From Polynucleobacter sp. 73C-SIWE (GTDB taxonomy: Bacteria > Pseudomonadota > Gammaproteobacteria > Burkholderiales > Burkholderiaceae), in contig NZ_JACVOK010000001.1 in the NCBI RefSeq assembly GCF_018882465.1, positions 1,054,001-1,118,000 of the forward strand: a stretch of 64,000 nucleotides of DNA, given 5' to 3'. The notes beneath the pieces are model-generated. The model saw only the letters and a program-made list of their open reading frames with translations. It was not told the origin of the DNA and did not search any database. Positions 52,845 to 61,004 of this stretch are shown one piece after another. The first letter of the stretch is position 1. Each line of letters opens with the position of its first letter. The position numbers were made by a program, and so were the translations under genes.

Positions 52845-54187
52845 AGCAAGAGCTATCGGCAATGATGAAGCGGTTAAGAGTCTGGAAGAGATTTCTGATT
52901 GGAAAGATTAAATTCTTTCAGAAAGAGTTCTGTGGACAGGTTCTTCAGACGCAAAATCAACTGTATCAGCATGTGCATCAGTGGATCTCAGAACATGCAC
53001 CAGCTATTGGCGGACGTTACGATAAAACTGCGCCATGGTTCAAAAAGGGAATGTTTTATTTACCTTGGTTTTGCGCATTCATCATCATTCTGAATTATTT
53101 CAATGTGTTTGATAGAAGTCCACACATTAAATCTGTGCAAGATCCTAACGTTGTCATTGTTAACGAAGATTTGCGCAAAATGATGGTAGATGGTGAGGCT
53201 CAGATCTCTCCATTTGTAGAAGAGTTGCGTGCTTCAGGACGAATTGATTTTAATGAGCTCTACTTATCTCGTATTGGTGCTAACGTTACTGGCCGAGTCT
53301 CAGAGATTTTGGCTGTCCCTGGCCAAATGGTGAAGCAAGGCGATGTGTTGGCAAAAATTACCTCTACTGAGTTAACTCAATCACAACTCTCTTACCTCAA
53401 AGCAAAAAGTGCCAGTCAATTGGCTGATCAAGCAGCTAGTCGCGCCAAGATTTTGTATAAAGAGGATGTTATTGCGCTTGCAGAATTACAAAGACGCGAA
53501 GCTGAATCGAATAGTGCAAAGGCAGAGTTTCGTGCGGCCAATGACCAGTTACGTGTGCAGGGTATGGATCAGGCGAGCATTGATAAGTTAGCGAAGTCAG
53601 GTGTGATTGAGTCAATTAATAATGTCGTTGCTACTATCCCTGGCGAGATTGTTGAGCGTAAGATCAACAAAGGGCAGGTTGTGCAGCCTGCCGATGCACT
53701 TTTTACTGTCGCGGATCTAAGTACCTTATGGGCAATCTCCGAAGTTCCTGAAAGTAACTCGTATTTAATTCGTAAAGGTCAAAAAGCTTCCGTCATTATT
53801 CCGGCGTTGCGCAATCAAGAGATTGAGGGCACGGTTGCTCATGTGGACTCGATTGTGAATCCACAAACTCGTACTGTAGTAGTGCGTATGGAGCTCGCCA
53901 ATAAAGAGGGGCAAATTAAGCCTGGAATGTTGGCAACAATGTTAATTGAAAGCCAGCCATTAGATAAGTTAGTTGTGCCTGTCGGTGCTGTGGTTCGTGA
54001 GGATAATCATGATCACGTGTTTGTGAGGTTGGATGATGATGTATATCGCATGGTGCCGGTCAAGTTAGGTCCTGAAGGTAAAGGCTACCGCCCTGTGATC
54101 TCTGGCCTAAAAGAGCATCAAGAAATTGTCATCGAAGGCGCCTATCACTTAAATACGGAACGTAAGCGTCAGCTGAGTGGTGGATGA
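52841..54187 (+). CDS. Periplasmic adaptor subunit of a heavy-metal RND pump (CzcB-like)
   Basis: The start at ATG 52841 overlaps the upstream stop. The 448-residue protein has an N-terminal cytoplasmic stretch of roughly 70 residues, one membrane segment (MFYLPWFCAFIIILNYFNVF), and then the adaptor fold: VTGRVSEILAVPGQMVKQGDVLAKI (lipoyl-like), a helical hairpin rich in A, S and Q, VATIPGEIVERKINKGQVVQPADALFTVADLSTLW, and VDSIVNPQTRTVVVRMELAN (beta barrel). The long cytoplasmic N-terminus is unusual for the family, whose members normally have a short signal sequence. Confidence 0.88.
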   Translation: MKQELSAMMKRLRVWKRFLIGKIKFFQKEFCGQVLQTQNQLYQHVHQWISEHAPAIGGRYDKTAPWFKKGMFYLPWFCAFIIILNYFNVFDRSPHIKSVQDPNVVIVNEDLRKMMVDGEAQISPFVEELRASGRIDFNELYLSRIGANVTGRVSEILAVPGQMVKQGDVLAKITSTELTQSQLSYLKAKSASQLADQAASRAKILYKEDVIALAELQRREAESNSAKAEFRAANDQLRVQGMDQASIDKLAKSGVIESINNVVATIPGEIVERKINKGQVVQPADALFTVADLSTLWAISEVPESNSYLIRKGQKASVIIPALRNQEIEGTVAHVDSIVNPQTRTVVVRMELANKEGQIKPGMLATMLIESQPLDKLVVPVGAVVREDNHDHVFVRLDDDVYRMVPVKLGPEGKGYRPVISGLKEHQEIVIEGAYHLNTERKRQLSGG

Positions 54188-54191
54188 GTAG

Positions 54192-57100
54192 ATGATTGGA
54201 AGAATAGTCCGCCTCTCTTTACAACAGCGCTTGCTGGTAGTCATTATTGCCATTGTGTTAATGGTGGCAGGACTACTGGCTACTAAACGTTTGTCAGTAG
54301 ATGCATTTCCGGATGTAACGAACGTCCAAGTGCAGGTCGCTGCAGAAGCCCCCGGTAAATCACCGGAAGAAGTGGAGCGCTTTGTCACTATTCCGATTGA
54401 ATTAGGGATGACTGGCTTACCTGGTTTGACAGAAATGCGTTCATTAAATCGCAATGGTATTTCTGTAATTACCTTAGTGTTTACTGAAAAGACGGATATT
54501 TATTTTGCGCGCCAACTAGTTACCGAGAGATTGATTGAAGTTGCCTCGAAGATGCCACCAGGGATTACTCCGGTCTTGGCACCTCCATCTACTGGTTTGG
54601 GTGAGATCTATCAATACACCCTAGATCACCCTTCGGATCGACACAGAGAGCTTTCGATTGATGACTTATCAGATAGGCGTGCCGTACAGGATTGGATCGT
54701 ACGCCCCATGTTGCGTTCTATCCCAGGGGTTGCAGAGATTAATACTCAGGGTGGTTATGCAAGAGAGTATCAAGTCCTGGTGAATCCTGAGCGTTTACGC
54801 CATTACCAAATTAGCCTACAGGAAGTCTATCAAGCGCTCGCAAGAAATAATGCAAATTCTGGCGGTGGTCAGCTACCTAGCTATGCTGAGCGCTATCTCA
54901 TCCGTGGTTTGGGCTTAATTACCAAGCCTGAAGACATTGGCAAAATTATTCTGAAAGAAGTGAAGGGCATCCCGGTCTACGTGAAGAACGTAGCTGAAGT
55001 CACCATCGGTAGCGAAATCCGCCAAGGTGCTGCGATTAAGAATGGCTATACCGAGAGCGTTGCCGGTATTGTGCAAATGATTCGTGGTGGCAATGCCCGG
55101 GAAGTAGTCAATCGCATTAAGCTCAAGGTTGCAGAGATTAATGAAGGTAAATTGCTACCGGATGGCTTGCAAATCGTACCCTTCTACGATCGAACCGATT
55201 TAGTCAATGCTGCCATGTTTAACGTGGCTAAGGTTCTGGTCGAGGGCGTCATCCTCGTCATCATTTTGCTCTTCTTATTTTTAGGCGATGTTCGTTCATC
55301 CCTGATTGTGGTTGCTACTTTATTGCTCACGCCACTACTCACATTCTTGGTCATGAATCGTTACGGTATTTCTGCGAACTTGATGTCATTGGGCGGTCTG
55401 GCGATTGCGATTGGCATCATGGTCGACGGCTCAGTAGTTGTGGTTGAAAATACGTTTGCAAAATTGGGTGAGCGCCTCAAGTCTGGCGAGTCTAAGAACA
55501 GAATTATTTTAGAAGCGGCATCTGAAGTAGGTACGCCAGTGCTATTTGGTGTTGGCATCATCATCTTAGTCTTTATGCCATTACTATCTTTAGAGGGGAT
55601 GGAAGGCAAGATGTTTGCGCCAATGGCAATTACGATTGCAATTGCTTTGGCCATCTCCCTGATTTTGTCATTTACTTTATCGCCAGTGCTTTGCTCTTAT
55701 ATATTGAAAGGCGGCAGCGAGGACGATACGAAAATTGTCAAAAAACTGCGAGCACCTTATGAGCGTTGGTTGCATTGGAGCTTGGCAAATCCTAAGTTAG
55801 TAGTCAAACGCTCCTTAATTGCATTGGGTATCAGCCTAGTAGGCTTTGTTCTCTTGGGTAAGGCCTTTATTCCAGTAATGCAAGAGGGCTCAATTACACC
55901 GGTGATTGTGAGAGCGCCTAATATCTCTCTCGATGAATCGATTAAGCTCGAATTCGAGGCGATTAAACGCATCATGACTATTCCCGGCGTAGAGATGGCT
56001 GTATCTCGCTTAGGTAGAGGGGAATCTCCTGCTGATCCAGGGCAGCCGAATGAGTCAGATCCTATCGTTACGCTGAAGCCGCTGGGAGATAGAGATTTAA
56101 GCCAAGAAGAAATTGCGCAACAAATTCGAGAAAAGCTGAAAACGCTACCTGGTATTGAGTTGGCAATTTCTCAGCCGATTGCTGCTCGTGTGGATGAGAT
56201 GGTTTCTGGGGTCCGCTCACAAGTTGCTGTGAAGATTTTTGGTGAGGACCTTGCTGTCTTGCAAAAGCTGGGCTCACAGATTGGTCAAATCTTAACCAAG
56301 ATGAAGGGTAGCAATGACTTGCGCATAGAGCAGGCTTCTGGTCAGAACTATCTCAATATCAAAATTGATCGCGATGCCATTGCGCGTTACGGCATTAATG
56401 TTTCTGATGTCAACGAAGTGATTGAAACAGCGATTGGTGGCAAGCAAGCCAGTATTGTGTACGAAGGGGAGAGACGCTTTCCTTTAGTACTCCGTTATCC
56501 AAGTTCCTATAGAAATAACATTGATGCAATTGAGAATATTATTTTGCATTCACCTAATGGCGCTCAGGTATTGATGCGAGATTTAGCTGAGATCTCACTG
56601 GTTGAGGGGCCTGCCCAAATTTCTCGTGAGTCCGGTAGACGTCGTTTAGTTGTTGGTGTTAACGTTGAAGGTCGAGACTTGGGCGGATTCGTTCAAGAGG
56701 CCCAAAGTCTGATCGCTAAAAACGTAGAGCTGCCTGAAGGCTATACCTTGCAATGGGGCGGTCAGTTTGAAAATATGCAAAGAGCGATGGCGCGCCTCAT
56801 GATTATTATTCCGCTAACCATTCTGGCAATTTTCTTCCTGCTATTTATGCTCTTCAAATCGCTCAGATTGGCTAGCTTAATTATTCTGGTGCTGCCATTT
56901 GCTTCCATTGGCGGGGTCTTTGGATTATTCCTGACTGGCGAGTATCTCTCCGTGCCAGCAGCAGTAGGGTTTATCAATCTCTGGGGTATAGCAGTGCTCA
57001 ATGGAGTCGTCCTGATTTCTTTTATTAAGCAGCTGCGCGAGGATGGCTACAGCATGGAAGATGCTTTATTACATGGTTGCGGCCATCGCTTTCGGCCTGT

Positions 57101-57287
57101 CATGATGACAGCTTCAGTTGCGATGTTGGCCCTAGTGCCAATGTTGTTCTCGGGTGGACCGGGGTCTGAGGTTACTCGCCCTCTTGCTGCAGTGGTTATT
57201 GCTGGCTTGGTGACCTCAACAGCCTTAACATTATTAGTACTACCTGTCTTATATAGATGGTTTGAAGAAAAAGAGGTGGAAGCATGA
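54192..57287 (+). CDS. Heavy-metal efflux RND inner-membrane pump (CzcA/CusA family)
   Basis: The 1031-residue protein is a complete RND pump with about twelve membrane helices and two large periplasmic loops. It has LSVDAFPDVTNVQVQV and APGKSPEEVERFVTIPIE, typical of heavy-metal RND pumps, and in the fourth helix AIAIGIMVDGSVVVVEN with Asp412 as the proton relay. This helix lacks the DFG of classical zinc/cobalt pumps and is closer to the AIGxMVD pattern, so metal specificity cannot be assigned by this motif alone. The upstream Mn2+ riboswitch points to manganese. It overlaps the next gene by four bases. Confidence 0.92.
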   Translation: MIGRIVRLSLQQRLLVVIIAIVLMVAGLLATKRLSVDAFPDVTNVQVQVAAEAPGKSPEEVERFVTIPIELGMTGLPGLTEMRSLNRNGISVITLVFTEKTDIYFARQLVTERLIEVASKMPPGITPVLAPPSTGLGEIYQYTLDHPSDRHRELSIDDLSDRRAVQDWIVRPMLRSIPGVAEINTQGGYAREYQVLVNPERLRHYQISLQEVYQALARNNANSGGGQLPSYAERYLIRGLGLITKPEDIGKIILKEVKGIPVYVKNVAEVTIGSEIRQGAAIKNGYTESVAGIVQMIRGGNAREVVNRIKLKVAEINEGKLLPDGLQIVPFYDRTDLVNAAMFNVAKVLVEGVILVIILLFLFLGDVRSSLIVVATLLLTPLLTFLVMNRYGISANLMSLGGLAIAIGIMVDGSVVVVENTFAKLGERLKSGESKNRIILEAASEVGTPVLFGVGIIILVFMPLLSLEGMEGKMFAPMAITIAIALAISLILSFTLSPVLCSYILKGGSEDDTKIVKKLRAPYERWLHWSLANPKLVVKRSLIALGISLVGFVLLGKAFIPVMQEGSITPVIVRAPNISLDESIKLEFEAIKRIMTIPGVEMAVSRLGRGESPADPGQPNESDPIVTLKPLGDRDLSQEEIAQQIREKLKTLPGIELAISQPIAARVDEMVSGVRSQVAVKIFGEDLAVLQKLGSQIGQILTKMKGSNDLRIEQASGQNYLNIKIDRDAIARYGINVSDVNEVIETAIGGKQASIVYEGERRFPLVLRYPSSYRNNIDAIENIILHSPNGAQVLMRDLAEISLVEGPAQISRESGRRRLVVGVNVEGRDLGGFVQEAQSLIAKNVELPEGYTLQWGGQFENMQRAMARLMIIIPLTILAIFFLLFMLFKSLRLASLIILVLPFASIGGVFGLFLTGEYLSVPAAVGFINLWGIAVLNGVVLISFIKQLREDGYSMEDALLHGCGHRFRPVMMTASVAMLALVPMLFSGGPGSEVTRPLAAVVIAGLVTSTALTLLVLPVLYRWFEEKEVEA

Positions 57288-57607
57288 TGGAAGTCAAGGC
57301 GGTGATTCGCCCAAATAAATTGGCTACTCTTAGAACGGCCTTATTAGAAACCCCTGGATTTCCAGGAATGACTGTTACTAAGGTTGAGGGCTGCAGTGCA
57401 CCTTCTAAAACTAGTAAAGCCAATATCAAAGATGAGTTAACAGATTACTCGGCAAAGGTTCGCCTCGAAATTGTGTGTAACGATGAAATTGCAGAAGTCC
57501 TGATGGATAGGATAGTGGCAGTCTGTCAGACCGGGCAAATGGGGGATGGTGTCGTTTGGTGCACCCCTGTTCCCAAGGCATTCTTCATTGCCAAATCATC
57601 AAGTTAA
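57284..57607 (+). CDS. PII-like signalling protein of the metal RND operon
   Basis: The 107-residue protein starts MMEVKAVIRPNKLATLRTALLETPGFPGMTV, the opening strand and helix of PII/GlnB-type ferredoxin-like proteins, and later has VRLEIVCNDEIAEVLMDRIVAVCQTGQMGDGVVW, which matches the PII C-terminal core (about residues 64-97). The T-loop region is short and differs from GlnB, so uridylylation is unlikely. Such PII-like proteins are known beside CusA/CzcA-type pumps and bicarbonate transporters. The start overlaps the pump stop, implying coupled synthesis. Direct control of the pump by this protein is inferred. Confidence 0.8.
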   Translation: MMEVKAVIRPNKLATLRTALLETPGFPGMTVTKVEGCSAPSKTSKANIKDELTDYSAKVRLEIVCNDEIAEVLMDRIVAVCQTGQMGDGVVWCTPVPKAFFIAKSSS

Positions 57608-57615
57608 GAATGAAA

Positions 57616-57646
57616 AAGTCTCGCTTATGCGAGGCTTAGTTCTTGT
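57616..57646 (+). terminator. Likely terminator of the RND operon
   Basis: AAGTCTCGC (57616-57624) pairs over nine positions (one G-T) with GCGAGGCTT (57629-57637) around TTAT, 9 bases after the last stop codon. The following AGTTCTTG is only moderately T-rich. Confidence 0.55.
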
Positions 57647-57991
57647 GGGCTATCAAACCAAACGATTCCACTGGCTGGCATTAAGTCACTCTATAACTAT
57701 GGCTTCTTTCTTGCACCGGGCATGGTGATGGCTTGGCATATTGAAAGTTAGGCACTCAGACCCAGGTTAATAACGGCAATACGAGTCCTAACTTTAATGG
57801 TTACTTATTGGGCCTTGGTTATAAGCAGTTAATTTATGATTCAATTTATGCATTTGGTGAGTTTGATTCCTCCTCTTATGGTTCGCAAACTATAGAGATC
57901 CATCGTCTCCTCAGGCCTCACCATCAATGCTTCTGTGACAACAACGCCAAAAACCAGTCAATTTCTTATAGGATTAGGCTACCAGTTTTGA
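57646..57991 (+). pseudogene. Remnant of an outer-membrane beta-barrel protein gene
   Basis: Translations in three frames in succession resemble the C-terminal part of an opacity/OmpA-like beta-barrel: GIKSLYNYGFFLAPGMVMAW (about 57680-57739), then GTQTQVNNGNTSPNFNGYLL continuing as GLGYKQLIYDSIYAFGEFDS to about 57894, then SSGLTINASVTTTPKTSQFL and IGLGYQF ending at TGA 57989-57991. A terminal phenylalanine after alternating hydrophobic residues is the hallmark of barrel ends. The frame changes, an in-frame stop and the missing N-terminus show that the gene is broken. The exact 5' limit is unclear. Confidence 0.65.
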
Positions 57992-58036
57992 TTCTTTCTC
58001 GAATCGGCTACGTCTACAAGCCTTAAAATATCAAGA

Positions 58037-59548
58037 ATGTCTCAGTATCTATCTTTCTATTTCGCCTCAATATCATTGATCTTGTTGTCAATGTTGATTT
58101 CGGGAATTCAACTATCTAAAGGAGTTTCAAGAAATCAGAGTTTTTATTTCATGTCTTTTACGAGTCTGATTGGTTTTTTGGGTACGGCAATAGTTGTCAT
58201 GGCCTTTATATTTTTGGGGCGTGATTTAGATTCGTACCGTTTTTTTGAAGAGTTGCCAGATTCTGACTTTAAAAAAACATTTTTTATAGGGTATTTTCTT
58301 TTTGGCTTCGCGATGTTGTGTCAGCCTCTTTACTTTAGGGCTCTTCGGCAAAGAGTTTCCAAGAGGTTTTTTCTAGCGAGTTTGGGATGTTTAATTCTTT
58401 TTTACTTTAGCTTTTTGGTGGTCGGAAAAAAAGGAAACTATTTAGATCGATCATTTGCCGTTTATATCTTTATTCTTTGCCTTTTGAGTTGGACGCTTAT
58501 CGAAGCTACTATCAGTAACAAGCAGCTCCCAACAATCTGGTTTAATTTAATTCGCTCTACCAGCTTGATATTCATTGGAATTTTTCTGATCTGGATGCTG
58601 GTTATCTTTGTCGCTAATCATCAAGGCCATATTTTTGGATTTACACTTCTTGAAATTTCACATTTTGATGTTTCTTCCCGTGTTTTAAGAGGCACCCTCT
58701 TTCTATTTATCCAGCTATTAATTCTGATGCACTGGATGGAGAATTTTTCGTATAACGCGATTAAGCTCAAGATCAGGGACGAGCAGATTCAAGATTTGAT
58801 GCAGGAAAAAGATATGCTCATTGAAAATCTTTCTAATAATAGTGCCTTGATTGAGAGCGGTGCTTTATCTGCGGGTTTGTCACATGAGCTTAACCAATTT
58901 CTAGGTCGCATAGCGCTCAATCGAGACGAAGTGCTGACGTTGATTAACCAACCAGTTATAAAGCCTGAAGACATCAAGTTACCGCTGGATAATATTCAGA
59001 GGGCGAATGATTCAGCGGCCAAATTAATTGTAAGTTTAAGAAAGCTATTTAATCGAGGCGAAGTAGATTCTTCATTATGCAGTGTTGATGATTTAGCAAG
59101 AGATGTTGTTGCGCTGTTTCAGAACCGTATTCAAAAATCACATATACAAATAGTGATGGATCTTCAGGCTGGCGGGCAGCAATTCATTTGGGAGTCGTTA
59201 ATTCGACAAGTTGTTGTTAATTTACTCTCGAATGCTATTGATGCGCTTGATACAAGCTTTAGGGGTGATAAGGTGATTCAAATTCAAAGTAGTCTTGATC
59301 AGTTCGGAGATTATTGCTTAATTATTACGGATAACGGTCCTGGAATTGATGCTCAGCAAGGAGCTAAAATATTCAGCCTATTTGCAAGTTCCAAGTCTTC
59401 TGGCACTGGAATAGGTCTTTGGCTTTCACGCTACATCATTGAGCGGCATAAAGGATCACTCATCTATAAGAACTTACCAGGTGATGCCGGTGTAAGCTTC
59501 ATTGCTACTATTCCCAGGAATTTAAAGACTAGCGGGATGGGTGCATGA
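58037..59548 (+). CDS. Membrane sensor histidine kinase
   Basis: The 503-residue protein has about seven hydrophobic segments in residues 1-235, a short coiled coil (LKIRDEQIQDLMQEKDMLIEN is its core), and then the kinase: SAGLSHELNQFLGRI with the phosphoacceptor His283, VVNLLSNAIDALD (N box), ITDNGPGIDAQ (G1) and GTGIGLWLSRYIIERHKGSL (G2). The sensor part is a multi-helix membrane region without a recognisable ligand domain. The response regulator gene follows after a 116-base gap, so it may have a promoter of its own. Confidence 0.88.
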   Translation: MSQYLSFYFASISLILLSMLISGIQLSKGVSRNQSFYFMSFTSLIGFLGTAIVVMAFIFLGRDLDSYRFFEELPDSDFKKTFFIGYFLFGFAMLCQPLYFRALRQRVSKRFFLASLGCLILFYFSFLVVGKKGNYLDRSFAVYIFILCLLSWTLIEATISNKQLPTIWFNLIRSTSLIFIGIFLIWMLVIFVANHQGHIFGFTLLEISHFDVSSRVLRGTLFLFIQLLILMHWMENFSYNAIKLKIRDEQIQDLMQEKDMLIENLSNNSALIESGALSAGLSHELNQFLGRIALNRDEVLTLINQPVIKPEDIKLPLDNIQRANDSAAKLIVSLRKLFNRGEVDSSLCSVDDLARDVVALFQNRIQKSHIQIVMDLQAGGQQFIWESLIRQVVVNLLSNAIDALDTSFRGDKVIQIQSSLDQFGDYCLIITDNGPGIDAQQGAKIFSLFASSKSSGTGIGLWLSRYIIERHKGSLIYKNLPGDAGVSFIATIPRNLKTSGMGA

Positions 59549-59604
59549 GTCTTGCGAGAACCTAATCGCATTGGTATCCCCCATTCGTAGGGTATTGGCA
59601 AGAC
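59549..59604. promoter_or_regulatory. Inverted repeats between the kinase and regulator genes
   Basis: GTCTTGC (59549-59555) recurs inverted as GCAAGAC (59598-59604). Between them, CCC-CCATTCGTA-GGG (about 59578-59592) has a smaller dyad. The gap is likely to hold the regulator's promoter; binding by the regulator itself is speculative. Confidence 0.3.
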
Positions 59605-59664
59605 TGTATGTTTGTCAAAATGTATTGGGTGGTCCAACTGGTAAATACATTTGCTCAGTAAATA

Positions 59665-60279
59665 ATGAACTCAAATAAAAAATTCATTTTTTTGGTTGAA
59701 GACGATGATGGCTTACGCTCTGATCTAGAGCGTGCTTTGCAATTTTGCGGCTATACCGTTTTTACATTTTCCAATCCTGCGCAATTTTTAAGTGAATTCA
59801 AACCGCTAGTTCCTGCGGTATTAGTGACCGATATGCGTATGCCGAAGTTATCTGGGGTTGAATTGCAGTCTGAGCTCATTGAAAAAGGTCATAAGATACC
59901 CATTATTTTTATTAGTGGTGAGAGTTTGGACGAACAAATTGTTAAAGCCTTTAAAAATGGAGCGTTTGATTTTCTATTAAAACCTTTTAGTCGCGAAGCC
60001 TTTTTAAGTACAGTTGCTAAGGCAATTGAGCAAGATAGTATTGCAATGCAAGAATTAATACGTAAGTCGCGGTTAGCGGAGGCTTTGAAGACTCTATCCC
60101 CTAGAGAGTTGCAGGTATTTCATTTATTGGCAAAGGGCTATGGCAACAAGGAGCTAGTTGAAGCCTTGGGTATCTCGCTATCAACCGTAAAAGAATACAA
60201 ATCTGAGGTCATGTATAAACTACGACTACGCTCTCTTGCCGAGTTGATTGCCCTGTCTACTAATTTCCCGGGTTCTTGA
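59665..60279 (+). CDS. FixJ/LuxR-type response regulator
   Basis: The 204-residue protein has a receiver domain (FLVEDDDGLRSDLERAL with the acidic pocket, phosphoacceptor Asp56 in VTDMRMPK, Lys106 in LLKPF) and a C-terminal LuxR-type helix-turn-helix (LSPRELQVFHLLAKGYGNKELVEALGISLSTVKEYKSEVMYKL, about residues 145-187). It is the expected partner of the kinase encoded upstream. The genes downstream, starting at 60511 on the same strand, are candidate targets. Confidence 0.9.
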   Translation: MNSNKKFIFLVEDDDGLRSDLERALQFCGYTVFTFSNPAQFLSEFKPLVPAVLVTDMRMPKLSGVELQSELIEKGHKIPIIFISGESLDEQIVKAFKNGAFDFLLKPFSREAFLSTVAKAIEQDSIAMQELIRKSRLAEALKTLSPRELQVFHLLAKGYGNKELVEALGISLSTVKEYKSEVMYKLRLRSLAELIALSTNFPGS

Positions 60280-60510
60280 GTTCACTAATCGCGGCTCACT
60301 CTTCATTACTCTCAAGCTTTCCCTTCGATCGGCGGGTATCCCGATACAACCTGCTCATAAATAATCTATCTTAGAAATGAAATTCTCTAATCTGTAGAGT
60401 CATTTGTAGCTCACTGAGTAGAACATTTTGATGGCAGATAGCTACTTAATGATTTGCTTTTGAAATCCCTCATCCTTTTTTATCCTTACGTTAATGAAAG
60501 TAAATTCAAA

Positions 60511-60939
60511 ATGAAAAAATTCGTCACCCTCTTTCTCACTCTTGGTTTTTCTATGAGTGCTTTTGCGCAACAGGCACCTAATTTAATTGGCACCTGGAAT
60601 GGTGAAACCAATGACGCTACGATTGGTGAGGGCCGTATTTATCCTGGTGGTAGCCCAGGCCAAATTCGATTTTTAAAAGAAAAAATTAGCTATAAAGTCG
60701 ATAAGCAAGAGGGTCGAACTTTTTCAGGTGCCGCTACCATTAAAGGCAGCAGTATTACATTTGTTGGCTCTTTGTCTAATGATCTCTCAAGCGGTGCAAT
60801 TGCGACCAAGCAGGGAATAACAACATTTAAGATTGTCGATCCCAATAAGATCGCTCTCTGTTTTTCAACTACCACTATAGATCCTGCCAATAAGAATGCT
60901 GGTCCTGTAGCGGATTGTCATGAGATAAGCAGAAAATAA
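60511..60939 (+). CDS. Small exported beta-rich protein (paralogue A)
   Basis: ATG 60511 gives 142 residues with a clean signal peptide (MKKFVTLFLTLGFSMSAFAQ); a frame from 60454 adds 19 residues without merit. The mature part begins QAPNLIGTWNGETNDATIG and continues with alternating strands (TFSGAATIKGSSITFVGSLS), reading as a small beta barrel, possibly calycin-like. I do not recognise a named family. The incomplete gene at the right edge (63657) encodes a clear paralogue with QAPNVIGTWVGKTNDTVIGG and no signal peptide. Confidence 0.7.
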   Translation: MKKFVTLFLTLGFSMSAFAQQAPNLIGTWNGETNDATIGEGRIYPGGSPGQIRFLKEKISYKVDKQEGRTFSGAATIKGSSITFVGSLSNDLSSGAIATKQGITTFKIVDPNKIALCFSTTTIDPANKNAGPVADCHEISRK

Positions 60940-61004
60940 TATCTATAGTAAGCAAGCCTACAAGTTATTCAAACAAACATTTGCCCATTCAGAGGGAATA
61001 CTAG

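Noticed and set aside
59573..60343. Repeated GGTATCCC upstream of the response regulator and of the small exported protein gene
   Set aside because: The same 8-mer also occurs inside the TerC-Usp coding region, and about two copies are expected by chance in a window this size.
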